DNA from: an uncultured Oscillospiraceae bacterium
Lineage (GTDB): Bacteria > Bacillota > Clostridia > Oscillospirales > Oscillospiraceae
Reading direction: 5' to 3'
Assembly (NCBI GenBank): GCA_947624985.1
Contig: CANQMO010000014.1
Span: 17,857 to 81,856, forward strand
Length of the DNA stretch: 64,000 nucleotides
The translations under genes and the position numbers were made by a program. Below are positions 35,116 to 43,335 of this stretch, piece after piece. Positions within the stretch are counted from its first letter, which is position 1. Every line of letters begins with the position of its first letter. The notes under the pieces are model-generated. The model saw only the letters and a program-made list of their open reading frames with translations, was not told the origin of the DNA and did no database searches.

Positions 35116-35571
35116 ATGGAAACTACGACGATCGTTGACCAGCAGGGCAACCCCTTGGACAATTACGACCCCGATCTGGGGTACCTGGAGACCCATACCG
35201 AGATCATCCACCACCCGGCCGACGAGGCCGTGGCAGAAGTCTCACATTATGTGCCGGTGCAGGAGTTCCCCGCCACCGGCGGACGAATCGTCCAGAAGGT
35301 CATAGACGTGCCGGGCGTGGAGGCCCAGGAGGCGTGGGATGAGCCTGTCACCACGCAGGTATACATACCCTACACCGCGGCGGAGCTCGCGGCCCGGGAC
35401 CGCGCGCGGCGTATCGCCGAGCTCAAACGGTCATTGTCCGAAACGGACTACACGGTCATCAAGATCGCAGAGGGCTCGGCCACGGCAGAGGAGTACGCGG
35501 CGGTGATCGAGCAGCGGCGCGCCTGGCGGGCGGAGATCAACCGCCTGGAGGCCGAGGGGCAGGAGGTATGA
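35116..35571 (+). CDS. Tail fibre assembly-like protein
   Basis: The 151-residue protein is acidic, with a C-terminal helical region (SETDYTVIKIAEGSATAEEYAAVIEQRRAWRAEINRLEA) typical of tail-fibre assembly chaperones and a modest beta N-terminal part. It lies between two related fibre tip genes. Confidence 0.75.
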   Translation: METTTIVDQQGNPLDNYDPDLGYLETHTEIIHHPADEAVAEVSHYVPVQEFPATGGRIVQKVIDVPGVEAQEAWDEPVTTQVYIPYTAAELAARDRARRIAELKRSLSETDYTVIKIAEGSATAEEYAAVIEQRRAWRAEINRLEAEGQEV

Positions 35572-35612
35572 CCATGGTCGATAGGTTCAAGCTCCCCACC
35601 GGGGGGGGGTAA
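35568..35612 (+). CDS. Tiny ORF ending in a run of nine G
   Basis: Fourteen codons (MTMVDRFKLPTGGG) start behind AGGAGGT and stop at TAA right after nine G. In related phages a fibre-type gene begins with a like segment and continues, so this looks like the surviving start of a gene, or one whose frame depends on the G-run length. Confidence 0.4.
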   Translation: MTMVDRFKLPTGGG

Positions 35613-35636
35613 TTCCCGGGGCCGCGGAGGTGTGGC

Positions 35637-36110
35637 ATGAGCGCCGGCGTGAATCAGCTTGCGGCGCTGCGCCGGGAGATACTGCTGGCGGCCCATCCTG
35701 TCGGGACGATATACACGTCTGACAGCCCCACCAGCCCCGCCGAGCTGTTCGGCGGGACCTGGGAGCGGCTGGAGGGCCGGTTTGTACTGGGGGCCAGTGC
35801 GGCACACCCTGCTGGCAGCACCGGCGGCGAAGAGGCCGTGGCGCTCAAAGCGCCAAACATCGCTCCGCACCAGCACGGCCCGGGTACGCTATATGTCACC
35901 TACTTTGGCGAATACCTTGGAGACGCCATCGCCGCGCAGCACTCACCGTTTAGAGGGTACACATTAAATCTTGATAGTGGCGTGCAAACCAATCTGACCC
36001 GGCATGCAATGCTGTCTGGCCTGACAGATTCAGGCCAAGGCATCACCGGCGCGGCCCATAACAACATGCCGCCCTATTACGCCGCCTACGTCTGGCGGCG
36101 CCTGGAATAG
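35637..36110 (+). CDS. Tail fibre tip protein with HxH motif (second copy)
   Basis: The 157-residue protein repeats the first copy's layout: AAHPVGTIYTSDSPTSPAEL, GGTWERLEGRFVLGA, an HQH motif and a final NNMPPYYAAYVWRR. It lies behind GGAGGTGTGGC. The two copies are alike at both ends and differ in the middle, so duplication followed by divergence of the receptor-facing part is likely. Confidence 0.8.
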   Translation: MSAGVNQLAALRREILLAAHPVGTIYTSDSPTSPAELFGGTWERLEGRFVLGASAAHPAGSTGGEEAVALKAPNIAPHQHGPGTLYVTYFGEYLGDAIAAQHSPFRGYTLNLDSGVQTNLTRHAMLSGLTDSGQGITGAAHNNMPPYYAAYVWRRLE

Positions 36111-36161
36111 AGCGGAGACACACAAAAACAAAATAAAATTTATGCAAAGGAGCGTAAAAAA

Positions 36162-36614
36162 ATGAATAACACAGTCAAGATGGTGGTGGCCGCTATTTTT
36201 GCGGCCACCGGCGCGTATTTCCGGGAGCTGCTGGGGCCGATCCTGGTCCTGGTGGCAGTCATGCTGCTGGACTACATATCCGGCATGGCCCGGGCGTGGG
36301 CAGAGAAGGACCTGTCCTCCCGCATGGGCGTGCTGGGGATAGTCAAAAAGCTGCTGTACCTGGTGGCGGTGGCGGTGGCCGTCGTGGTGGACTGGGTCAT
36401 CCAGACGGCGGCGGCCAAGGCCGGTATCAATGCCGTGGGCGTACACTTCGTGGGGCTTCTGGTGGCGATTTGGCTCATTCTCAACGAGTGTATCAGCATA
36501 TTGGAGAACGTATCCGCCCTGGGCGTGCCGATCCCCGCATTTTTGCAGACAATCATCGAGCGGCTGAGACAGACCACAGAGACCGAGGCGGAGGAGGGAG
36601 GCAGCCATGAGTAA
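36162..36614 (+). CDS. Phage holin (phage_holin_4 type)
   Basis: The 150-residue protein has about three to four membrane segments (residues 5-25, 30-47, 66-85, 95-115), a DYISGMARAW motif typical of holin family 4, and an acidic C terminus. It forms pores for the endolysin or permits its release. It overlaps the endolysin gene. Confidence 0.88.
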   Translation: MNNTVKMVVAAIFAATGAYFRELLGPILVLVAVMLLDYISGMARAWAEKDLSSRMGVLGIVKKLLYLVAVAVAVVVDWVIQTAAAKAGINAVGVHFVGLLVAIWLILNECISILENVSALGVPIPAFLQTIIERLRQTTETEAEEGGSHE

Positions 36615-37434
36615 CGCAGCGCAGGTAGTGTCCATCGCCCTGGCGGAGGTGGGCTACAAAGAGAAGGCCACCAACGCCAGCCTTGACCTGGCCACCGCCA
36701 ACGCTGGCAGCGGCAACTGGACCAAATACGCCCGGGACCTGTACGCCGCCGGGTACTACAACGGCAACAAAAACGGCTACGCCTGGTGCGACGTGTTCGT
36801 GGACTGGTGCTTCTTCAAGGCCTTCGGCAAGACAGAGGGACAGCTGGTGGAGTGCCAGACCGGGACGCTGGGTGCCGCGTGCCCGTACAGCGCCGGGTAC
36901 TACAAGGCCCTGGGTCGGTACGACCGGAGCCCCCGGGTGGGGGACCAGGTGTTTTTCCAGCAGGGCGGTGAACTGGTCCACACCGGTATCGTGGTGGGCG
37001 TCAGCGGCAGCACTATCACCTGCGTGGAGGGCAACGCCTCCGACATGGTGAAGCAGACCAGCTACAGCCTCTCCAACGGCTATGTGGCTGGGTTCGGCCA
37101 TCCCCGGTATGACGATGAGAGCGGGGCGGTCACGCCGGCGCCCGCCCCGTCCCCTGAGCCCGCCCCGGTGGCTACGATCGTGACGATCCAGCTACCGGTG
37201 CTGCGCGAGGGCATGACGAGCATGGCGGCGATCAAGTCCATCCAGCGTATCTGCTACGCCCGGGGCTGTCTGGACAACGCCGGCCGGCAGATCAAGGTGG
37301 ACGGCAATTTCGGCCCCGCCACGAAGCAGGCGGTGATCAAGCTGCAGAGGCAGCTTTGGCCGAACACTTCCTCCAAGTGGGACGGCGTGGTGGGCGCCGA
37401 GACCTGGGCCTCCGCCATGAACCAGCTTTGGTAA
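36607..37434 (+). CDS. Endolysin, CHAP amidase/endopeptidase with PG-binding domain
   Basis: The 275-residue protein has a CHAP domain (about residues 10-165) with the catalytic Cys in YAWCDVFVDW and His in ELVHTGIVVGV. After a Pro-rich linker, a peptidoglycan-binding domain (KSIQRICYARG, VDGNFGPATKQAV, about 200-275) follows. It should cut peptide cross-links of the host wall. The start overlaps the holin. Confidence 0.9.
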   Translation: MSNAAQVVSIALAEVGYKEKATNASLDLATANAGSGNWTKYARDLYAAGYYNGNKNGYAWCDVFVDWCFFKAFGKTEGQLVECQTGTLGAACPYSAGYYKALGRYDRSPRVGDQVFFQQGGELVHTGIVVGVSGSTITCVEGNASDMVKQTSYSLSNGYVAGFGHPRYDDESGAVTPAPAPSPEPAPVATIVTIQLPVLREGMTSMAAIKSIQRICYARGCLDNAGRQIKVDGNFGPATKQAVIKLQRQLWPNTSSKWDGVVGAETWASAMNQLW

Positions 37435-37673
37435 GGCGTCTGCTGGCGGTGCTGCTGGCGCTGGCCATGCTGGCGCTCTGCGGGACCGCCATGGTCCGGG
37501 ACCGCCGGCAGCCCGCCGGAGAGATCTCTTGGGAGGACATGGACCCTGCGCAACTGTCCTGGGTGATCGAGGGCATACAAGAGCGCATATCCGCCCTCCA
37601 GGACGATCTGGCCCGGGCCAAAACGCTGCAGGCCGATAAGCTGGCAGTGGCCCGCCCGCCCCCTGAAAAATAG
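37428..37673 (+). CDS. Small membrane-anchored protein after endolysin
   Basis: The 81-residue product starts with TTG overlapping the endolysin stop (LVRRLLAVLLALAMLALCG), giving a signal-anchor followed by a helical, acidic outer part. It resembles the small Rz-like or accessory proteins after endolysin genes. A strong terminator follows. Whether it helps lysis is unknown. Confidence 0.55.
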   Translation: MVRRLLAVLLALAMLALCGTAMVRDRRQPAGEISWEDMDPAQLSWVIEGIQERISALQDDLARAKTLQADKLAVARPPPEK

Positions 37674-37677
37674 TTTT

Positions 37678-37720
37678 GCCCCAGTCTGTGCAATGTGTAC
37701 AGGCTGGGGCCTCTTTTTTT
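37678..37720 (+). terminator. Terminator at the end of the late operon
   Basis: GCCCCAGTCTGT pairs with ACAGGCTGGGGC and is followed by nine T after CTC. It separates late genes from the lysogeny cassette at the right end. Confidence 0.88.
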
Positions 37721-37734
37721 GTACGATATTATAG

Positions 37735-37783
37735 GCTAATATTAGCATTTTATCTTGACAAGAGGCTAATATTAGCCTATAAT
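37735..37783 (+). promoter_or_regulatory. Promoter with two GCTAATATTAGC operators
   Basis: Perfect 12-base palindromes lie at 37735-37746 and 37765-37776, 30 bases apart. The second fills the 17-base spacer between TTGACA (37755) and TATAAT (37778). The architecture is the same as at 13576-13604. Operator occupancy would block RNA polymerase. Confidence 0.88.
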
Positions 37784-37824
37784 ACAACCATAAGATAACC
37801 GGAACGGCCCAGGAGGTAAATACA

Positions 37825-38019
37825 GTGAGCAACTTGAGCAAGGCTTTCATCGAGCGCGTGAAAAAAGAGTACATCGTCGACACCCGGAAATATCGCTATA
37901 CTACAAAAGAGTGCTACGACGCGACCCATCAATGGCTGGAAATTCGGCGGCTGCCGATCTCTGCTCTGGACACGACCGCCGCGATCGACGGCTGGGAGAC
38001 GGTGGAGGTCATAGAGTAA
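37825..38019 (+). CDS. Small protein in the lysogeny cassette
   Basis: The 64-residue protein (SNLSKAFIERVKKEYIVDTRKYRYTTKECYDA) begins with GTG behind AGGAGGTAAATACA. It is helical and charged, and shares a promoter and a stop/start overlap with the downstream repressor. It parallels the first gene of the 13.2 kb operon in position, though not visibly in sequence. Confidence 0.6.
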   Translation: MSNLSKAFIERVKKEYIVDTRKYRYTTKECYDATHQWLEIRRLPISALDTTAAIDGWETVEVIE

Positions 38020-38300
38020 TGAGGCGCAAATATGCTGATTGCCAGCGAACGGACGGGGATTGCTCCGTCTGCTCGCTGGTCAACTACGGGCGGGACTGTC
38101 ATAATAACGCGATCACAAAACTGGAGTGGTGCCGCCGGGCTGCGGGTATGTCCCAGACGGACCTGGCGGAGGCTGCGGGCGTCAATGTGCGCCAGATACG
38201 CCGAGTAGAGATGGGGGAGAGTGCTGCCGGCAACCTGACGGCCAGCAACCTTCTGGCCATCGCCGACGCGCTGGGCGTGGATCCCCGCGACCTGGTGTGA
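38019..38300 (+). CDS. HTH repressor, paralogue of the 12743 gene
   Basis: A Cys-containing N terminus (CQRTDGDCSVC, CHNN) precedes an XRE helix-turn-helix (MSQTDLAEAAGVNVRQIRRVEMGES...LLAIADALGVDPRDLV) almost identical in pattern to the C-terminal domain at 12743. Both operons carry GCTAATATTAGC in their promoter spacers. Autoregulation and cross-regulation are likely. The Cys cluster might sense metal or redox state. Confidence 0.8.
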   Translation: MRRKYADCQRTDGDCSVCSLVNYGRDCHNNAITKLEWCRRAAGMSQTDLAEAAGVNVRQIRRVEMGESAAGNLTASNLLAIADALGVDPRDLV

Positions 38301-38301
38301 C

Positions 38302-38847
38302 ATGGCGGTCGTTGTCAAGGACAGGGTATGCCGTCAGTGCGGCATGTCTTTCCCGGGCGGGCCCCGCGCCTGGTATTGCCCCGCGTGCCGAGCGGAGCGG
38401 AAACGGGAATCTTGCAGGCGGTATAAGCACAAAGGACGTGCGGACAGGCCGCTTGGCAGTGCAGACAGATGTACCGTGTGCGGCAAGGAGTATATAGTCA
38501 ACTCCGCCCGGCAGAAATACTGCCCAGACTGCGCTCACGAGGCCGTCCGCGCCGTTGACCGCGCCCAGTCCCGCGCCTGGATCCAGGGTAACAAGGACAC
38601 ATACTACCACGCCCGGAACGAGCAACGCCGCAAGGAGCGGCACTGTATCATTTGCGGAGCTGTGATCACTGCCAAAACGCCTACCATCACCTGCGATAAC
38701 CCAGACTGCAAGAGGGCCCGCATACGACAGCGCCAGCAAGCTGCTGAGGCAAGGCGGGCGGGGAGAGAGCCGCCGGCAGATTATAAGCCAACAAAAGGTA
38801 CATCTTTTTCCTCAGGAACGATAATCTGGCGCGAAAATGCTAACTAA
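38302..38847 (+). CDS. Multi zinc-ribbon protein at the prophage end
   Basis: The 181-residue protein has three or more CxxC-type zinc ribbons (CRQCGMSFPGG...CPACR; CTVCGKEYIVN...CPDC; CIICG...CDNPDC) with basic linkers. Its stop codon lies inside the first AAAATGCTAACT arm repeat (38834). Such proteins often sit at element ends. DNA or RNA binding is plausible. Confidence 0.7.
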   Translation: MAVVVKDRVCRQCGMSFPGGPRAWYCPACRAERKRESCRRYKHKGRADRPLGSADRCTVCGKEYIVNSARQKYCPDCAHEAVRAVDRAQSRAWIQGNKDTYYHARNEQRRKERHCIICGAVITAKTPTITCDNPDCKRARIRQRQQAAEARRAGREPPADYKPTKGTSFSSGTIIWRENAN

Positions 38848-38857
38848 AATGCTAAGT
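38834..38857 (+). repeat. Right-end integrase arm repeats of element 1
   Basis: Two tandem copies (AAAATGCTAACT and AAAATGCTAAGT) match the left-end units at 2670-2705. Confidence 0.7.
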
Positions 38858-38914
38858 AGATAGGTTGTGCGCCCAAAAACGCCGGAATCATGCGGTTTTT
38901 GGAAAAAGAATGGC

Positions 38915-38942
38915 GGGTTCGAATCCTTCTCCCGCTGCCAAC
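38915..38942 (+). other. Junction site attR(E1)/attL(E2)
   Basis: This is an exact copy of the 28-base core. Here it joins the right end of element 1 and the left end of element 2, with no host DNA between them. Confidence 0.88.
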
Positions 38943-38946
38943 AAAA

Positions 38947-38980
38947 AACCCTGTAACCATCACGGTTGCAGGGCTTTTCT
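38947..38980 (+). terminator. Terminator carried by element 2
   Basis: CCCTGTAACC pairs with GGTTGCAGGG and is followed by CTTTTC. It lies directly after the core, so it would end tRNA-Gln transcripts if element 2 were alone. It closely resembles a host terminator at 58799. Confidence 0.75.
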
Positions 38981-38997
38981 ATGTCTTGAAACAGGGT

Positions 38998-39021
38998 GTT
39001 TTCCCTTATGTTTTCCCTTTA
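38998..39021 (+). repeat. Left-end arm repeats of element 2
   Basis: GTTTTCCCTTA and GTTTTCCCTTTA sit next to each other. The same 24-base arrangement, with one mismatch, lies at the right end of element 2 (55991-56014). Confidence 0.65.
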
Positions 39022-39038
39022 CAGGGTATTTTTGGCCG

Positions 39039-40313
39039 TCAAAGACCGCTAATGTACGCCTCCATCCGGGCCGCGCTGTCGTCCTTCATTTTCTCCGAGA
39101 CGTGGCCGTACACGTCCAAGGTGAAAGCTGCCGTAGCGTGGCCGAGGTTGCCTTGCACTGTCTTTACATCGTCCCCGTTCTGGAGGGACAGCACCGCGAA
39201 GGTGTGCCGGAGATCGTGTACCCGGCTATCAGGTGCGCCGATCTGGGCGGCCAGCTTCTTGTAATGATTGTAAAGCGTCTGCGGCTGGATATTCTGTCCC
39301 GTGGCCGTGGTAAAGACAAGGGCGGTTTTCTGTTCCGCGAGGTTCGACCAGCCTTCCCAAGATTCACCAGCCCGGAGCCGTTGCGCGATCTGTTCTGCTT
39401 TGCGGTGCTTTAACAGTCCCATGACAAAGGGAGCGGGCTTTAGTATCCGTGTCTTATCGTTTTTCAGCGGTGCGAAGGTTGCCCCACCATCGGCAAGCGG
39501 GCGTTTCTGTAGTTGCTTGCAGACCTTGACGGTCCCAGCCTTGAAGTCTATGCAATCCCATGTAAGGCCGGTTGCTTCAGCTTCCCGCAGGCCGGTGAAC
39601 AAGATCACTTTTAGAATGGTCCCGTATTCGTCGCCGTCTGCAACCCGGAGGAAGTCTTTTATCTGCGCGTCCGTCAGCGGGCGAATCTCCCGGCGCTGCA
39701 CTTTTGGGAGTGTTACATGGTCCGCCGGGTTCGTCCTGATATATCCGACATCAACGGCAACTGACAATGCTTTTGTCAATATGCCGTGAATGTTGCGAAC
39801 GCTCTTTGCGGACATGGGCGCTTGTTCGGTGACGGTCTTTCCATCCTTCTTAATGATATTGCCGTCGGCGTCTCTCTTGGGGACCGTGCGCCCGCTTTTC
39901 AAGAGAGTGTTATAAAACCCTTGTATCATGTGCGGGGAAAGCTGGGAGAGTTTCACGGCACCGAGAGCGGGCTTAATGTGCTCTTTCACCTGAGCTTTGT
40001 AGTGCTTGACCGTCAGATACTTCTTGTCCCCCATATAGTCAGCCGACCAAATGTCGAGCCACTTTGCAAAGGTCATTTTTGACGGCTCAAAATACTCCCC
40101 GGCGCTGATTTGCAAGTTTGCCTCTTGCAGTTTGGCAATCACTTCTTTTTGAGTCTTGCCTGTAAAAGACCGTTGTATCTGCTTTCCGGTGCCTGGGTCA
40201 TAACCGACAGTTGCCCGCCCTTCCCAATAGGTGTAAGGCTTTCCCCTCCGGGTGACTGTCTTTTTCCGTATGGTCCCGCCTCCCTGGGCGGCCCGTGTTG
40301 CTTTACGCGGCAT
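39039..40313 (-). CDS. int: Tyrosine integrase of element 2
   Basis: The 424-residue protein is of the Tn916/phage-like integrase type with an AP2-like N-terminal domain (YWEGRATVGYDPGTGKQIQRSFTGKTQKE), a SAM-like core-binding domain and a catalytic domain. The conserved catalytic residues appear in FTGLREAEATGLTW, HDLRHTF and the LGHATAAFTLDVYGH segment with the Tyr nucleophile. It should integrate at the same tRNA-Gln site as the unrelated integrase of element 1. The ATG lies behind AGGAGGAATTTTC. Confidence 0.93.
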   Translation of the reverse strand: MPRKATRAAQGGGTIRKKTVTRRGKPYTYWEGRATVGYDPGTGKQIQRSFTGKTQKEVIAKLQEANLQISAGEYFEPSKMTFAKWLDIWSADYMGDKKYLTVKHYKAQVKEHIKPALGAVKLSQLSPHMIQGFYNTLLKSGRTVPKRDADGNIIKKDGKTVTEQAPMSAKSVRNIHGILTKALSVAVDVGYIRTNPADHVTLPKVQRREIRPLTDAQIKDFLRVADGDEYGTILKVILFTGLREAEATGLTWDCIDFKAGTVKVCKQLQKRPLADGGATFAPLKNDKTRILKPAPFVMGLLKHRKAEQIAQRLRAGESWEGWSNLAEQKTALVFTTATGQNIQPQTLYNHYKKLAAQIGAPDSRVHDLRHTFAVLSLQNGDDVKTVQGNLGHATAAFTLDVYGHVSEKMKDDSAARMEAYISGL

Positions 40314-40398
40314 GAAAATTCCTCCTTGTGTTTCGCCGCGCTTTCATGTAAAATAAGAGCGCGGTTCGGATTCTTTGGCGAGGGTCCAACTGCTTTTT

Positions 40399-40438
40399 GG
40401 CCGTCCTCGGTGTTCCAGCACCGGGGGCGGTTTTTTTA
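40399..40438 (+). terminator. Plus-strand hairpin terminator near integrase
   Basis: GCCGTCCTCGGTG pairs with CACCGGGGGCGG and is followed by seven T on the plus strand. Position and orientation, antisense to the minus-strand genes around it, mirror the hairpin at 3890 in element 1. Confidence 0.65.
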
Positions 40439-41335
40439 TTTTTTCAAGCTATCTTCAATCCACTGTGTAAACCCGGCAAGGTCATTATTTGCCCTGCACT
40501 CCTGTTGCTTTGCCTTTGCCTCCTTCCTCCACTGTTTGTTTCGTTCTTGTATGTTCTTATATCCCTTTGCGCGGCTTGCCCGCTGCGACATGGTCTTATA
40601 TGCTTTTCGGTAAAGGTTCTGGAAAGGATCCTCTTTCTCCTTTGTGAGCATAGCCAAATCATAGCAGGTCCGCCCATCAGAGTATTTTTTCCGGCAATAC
40701 TTCTCGTTTGATTTTGATACCGGCATGAACGCCCGTCCACACACTTCACAGATATTAGGTTGCTGTCCCAACTCCTGCAGACGGAGAAGATGGTAGTATA
40801 AGATTGAGCTTGCATAGATCGATGAATACTCAATAATCAACTTCCCGCTGTCATCTGTAAGTATTCGTGCGTCTAGTGAAATCCCCGCTTTCGTGGTCGT
40901 CAATTCAACGCCATCTATATAGCTCTTGCACATCTGCGCCATTTTTTTCAATCTTGTCCTGAAGTATTTTCCTGGAGCCGCGCTTCCCCTGTGCCTTGCC
41001 TCAAAGCACAAAAGAACAATCGTCCAGGCAAACATAGTTTTCCCATACTTGATAGCCACGGAAAATAATTTTTCGCTGTCATGTTTTGGCGTTGAAAAAA
41101 ACGGCTCTATCTCACAACAGAGAGACACGAACTCCTGTTGTTTGTTTCTCTTGTCAAGTAATAGGTTTGCATAATCCGTGACGAGATCACCAACAGGATA
41201 AGAGCGTGGAACGCTGCGCCGGTCCCCCTCCCCTATAACATAGGTTATAGTGCCGCCTTTCTCCGTGAAGTGAACGGCATCTGGAGGCGGCGGGTAGATA
41301 GCCCGGATAAGGTTTTCAGTGTTAACAGTGTACAT
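40436..41335 (-). CDS. DUF6076-like protein
   Basis: The 299-residue protein contains a zinc-finger-like CEVCGRAFMPVSKSNEKYCRKKYSDGRTCYDLA (near residues 195-230) and Lys/Arg-rich helices at the end. This pattern fits DUF6076 proteins of Clostridia mobile elements. It is the first gene of the leftward arm, facing the HTH gene at 41502 across a shared intergenic region. It might be a regulator of the lysogenic state. The function is not established. Confidence 0.6.
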   Translation of the reverse strand: MYTVNTENLIRAIYPPPPDAVHFTEKGGTITYVIGEGDRRSVPRSYPVGDLVTDYANLLLDKRNKQQEFVSLCCEIEPFFSTPKHDSEKLFSVAIKYGKTMFAWTIVLLCFEARHRGSAAPGKYFRTRLKKMAQMCKSYIDGVELTTTKAGISLDARILTDDSGKLIIEYSSIYASSILYYHLLRLQELGQQPNICEVCGRAFMPVSKSNEKYCRKKYSDGRTCYDLAMLTKEKEDPFQNLYRKAYKTMSQRASRAKGYKNIQERNKQWRKEAKAKQQECRANNDLAGFTQWIEDSLKK

Positions 41336-41409
41336 ATACCCATCTTGTAGACAGTTTAAAATCAGAAAAATAAAGCGTCGTCTTGTCTATGGTAGTTTGC
41401 CACAAATTA

Positions 41410-41438
41410 TTTACAATGTATCCAAGCGATGCTATAAT
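41410..41438 (+). promoter_or_regulatory. Promoter of the element 2 replication operon
   Basis: TTTACA and TATAAT are 17 bases apart. Translation of the first gene begins about 60 bases downstream. Confidence 0.7.
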
Positions 41439-41501
41439 CATCTTATGACGACAGTTTATCATAATTTACTTGCACTGTCAACACTTGAAAGGAGGGAAAA
41501 C

Positions 41502-41684
41502 GTGAAAACGAATCAGAAAGTGCGCGACGCCGCGAGGATTGCAGATGTCCCGCTCTACGCCATAGCACACAAAATCGGGATCAGCGAACCGACGTTCTCC
41601 AGGTGGATACGCTTCCAGCTTCCTCCGGAGAAAGAGAAACAAATCCTTGCAGCGATCAAGGAACTGGAGAAGGAGGCGGAATAA
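41502..41684 (+). CDS. Small HTH regulator of element 2
   Basis: The 60-residue protein is essentially one helix-turn-helix (ARIADVPLYAIAHKIGISEPTFSRWIRF). The GTG start follows AAAGGAGGG at good spacing. It opens the rightward replication operon, the position of the early regulators of PICIs. It might be a switch protein or a phage-induction sensor. Confidence 0.75.
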   Translation: MKTNQKVRDAARIADVPLYAIAHKIGISEPTFSRWIRFQLPPEKEKQILAAIKELEKEAE

Positions 41685-41869
41685 TGAAAAAGGAAGGATA
41701 TAGCCCGAAGGAGTTTGGGGAGGCGTGGGGCATTTCGCGTCCAACGGTTTACAAATTGCTCAATCAAGACGGCTTCCCCAAATGCAAAATAGGTCGCCGG
41801 ACAGTCATTCCTGCCGATGCTTCCCGGCGGTGGATGGAGCGTCAGGCGGGGGAGCGTGAGGCAGTTTGA
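41684..41869 (+). CDS. Excisionase/AlpA-like HTH protein
   Basis: The 61-residue protein has a MerR/HTH_17-like helix-turn-helix (FGEAWGISRPTVYKLLNQDGFPKCKIGRRTVIPA). Such small proteins act as excisionases or activators in P4-like elements and PICIs. It starts in an ATAATG overlap and couples to the primase gene. Confidence 0.72.
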   Translation: MKKEGYSPKEFGEAWGISRPTVYKLLNQDGFPKCKIGRRTVIPADASRRWMERQAGEREAV

Positions 41870-43335
41870 ATGGAGAACAAAGCTACCGCCCGCCTGATTT
41901 CTCGGACGCCGGAAATGCAGAGGTTTTTTGCAGGCATCACCGCAACGACCTAATTTATACGGATTCTCTTGGGTGGTTATGGTGGACCGGGAAAGTGTGG
42001 GAGCGCGGAGACCACAAAGCTATGGACATGGCGCTGGAGATGTCCGCCGCTATGCTTTTCGAGGCAGAGACGGAGTTATTTTCGGCGATGGAGGATGAAG
42101 CGCGGGCAAAGGCAAACCGGGCAATAGACAAATCGAGCGCAAACGAGGCTGAGGCGAGACGCGCCGCCGATGTGACCGCAGCGGCAAAGGATTTTTTGAA
42201 ACACGCCAAAAGGACCCGGAACGCACTGAGCCTAAAAAATATGCTTGACCTGTCGAAACCCGCGCTTGTGGTCCCGCTTGAACAGCTAGACGCGAACCGG
42301 GACATTATGAACACCCCAGACGGCATTATAGAACTACCAACCGGGAAACTCCGTCCCCATGATCCCGCTGATTATTGCACCATGATTACAAATTTTGCCC
42401 CCGGCGATCAGGGCGAAGATGAATGGTATGAATTTCTTGATATGACAACTTGTGAAGATGGAAGCATGGAAGGGTATTTACAAGATGTGGCCGGCCTCGC
42501 TTCATTCGGGAAGGTTAAAGAAGAAAAAGTGATACTTGCACATGGCGAGGGCGAAAACGGCAAAAGCACGTTGTTTGGTGCGCTGGGCTATGCTATGGGG
42601 TCCTATTCTGGATCAATCGCCGTTAAGATACTCACCACAGACAAGAGCAACCAGGGCGCTTCCCTTGCCACTTTGCGCGGGAAACGGCTTGTTGTGACCG
42701 GCGAACTGGAAGAACATCAACGGCTTTCAGTGTCTATGCTGAAGCAGATAGCAAGCACAGACCCGCTTGTCATCGAAGAAAAATACCGTATGCCGGAAAC
42801 AATTACTCCATCACATACCATCGTTTTATACACGAACCATTTACCCCGCGTGGGGAGTACGGATCACGGCACATGGAGACGGCTTGTGGTGGTCCCCTTC
42901 AAAGCGAGTATCAAACCGCAACAAAAGATTTTGAACTATGCTGAAGTTCTGGCGCAGCGGTGCGGCCCGGCAATAATGAAGTGGATTATTCAAGGCGCGG
43001 TGAATGTAGCCCGCAACGGGTATAAAGTGCCCGTCCCGGAGTGCGTAGAGGAAGCAACAGAGCAATACAAGGAAAAAGAAGATTGGCTGAACAACTTTAT
43101 AGACGATATTTGCATTAAAGATCCAAATGCCACCGTTGGCGGGCAGGCTCTTTATAATGCCTATCAGGACTGGGCCAGAGAAACAGGCGACTACATACGC
43201 AGGAGGACCGATTTTAACAAGGCCCTGGAAAGCGCCGGTTTTTGGACCACCAAACCAAAAAACAAGGTAACGTGGCATGGATTGAAGATTGATCCCGCTG
43301 TGGAGTATGGGGAATATCGCTATGCTGTTGGGTAA
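41866..43335 (+). CDS. P4/D5-type primase-helicase
   Basis: The 489-residue protein has a D5_N-like region (around residues 130-210) and an SF3-helicase domain with Walker A GEGENGKST (227-235), a TGELEE segment and late motif TNHLPRV...GTWRRLVVVPF. The C-terminal half ends in the primase-C-like DNA-binding region. It would unwind and initiate at the adjacent repeat-rich origin so that the element replicates after phage induction. The TTG start overlaps the previous stop. Confidence 0.9.
   Translation: MNGEQSYRPPDFSDAGNAEVFCRHHRNDLIYTDSLGWLWWTGKVWERGDHKAMDMALEMSAAMLFEAETELFSAMEDEARAKANRAIDKSSANEAEARRAADVTAAAKDFLKHAKRTRNALSLKNMLDLSKPALVVPLEQLDANRDIMNTPDGIIELPTGKLRPHDPADYCTMITNFAPGDQGEDEWYEFLDMTTCEDGSMEGYLQDVAGLASFGKVKEEKVILAHGEGENGKSTLFGALGYAMGSYSGSIAVKILTTDKSNQGASLATLRGKRLVVTGELEEHQRLSVSMLKQIASTDPLVIEEKYRMPETITPSHTIVLYTNHLPRVGSTDHGTWRRLVVVPFKASIKPQQKILNYAEVLAQRCGPAIMKWIIQGAVNVARNGYKVPVPECVEEATEQYKEKEDWLNNFIDDICIKDPNATVGGQALYNAYQDWARETGDYIRRRTDFNKALESAGFWTTKPKNKVTWHGLKIDPAVEYGEYRYAVG

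Larger units (their letters stand above)
2523..38942. mobile_element. Element 1: temperate siphophage prophage, apparently complete
   Basis: It is bounded by 28-bp direct repeats from the tRNA-Gln 3' end, with an integrase next to the left end. It contains in order lysogeny control, early genes, terminases, head, tail, baseplate, lysis and a lysogeny cassette. All modules expected of a Clostridia siphovirus are present and open, apart from one broken accessory gene. Confidence 0.92.

Noticed and set aside
34645-36110. Diversity-generating retroelement acting on the fibre tips
   Set aside because: No reverse transcriptase or template repeat is visible.
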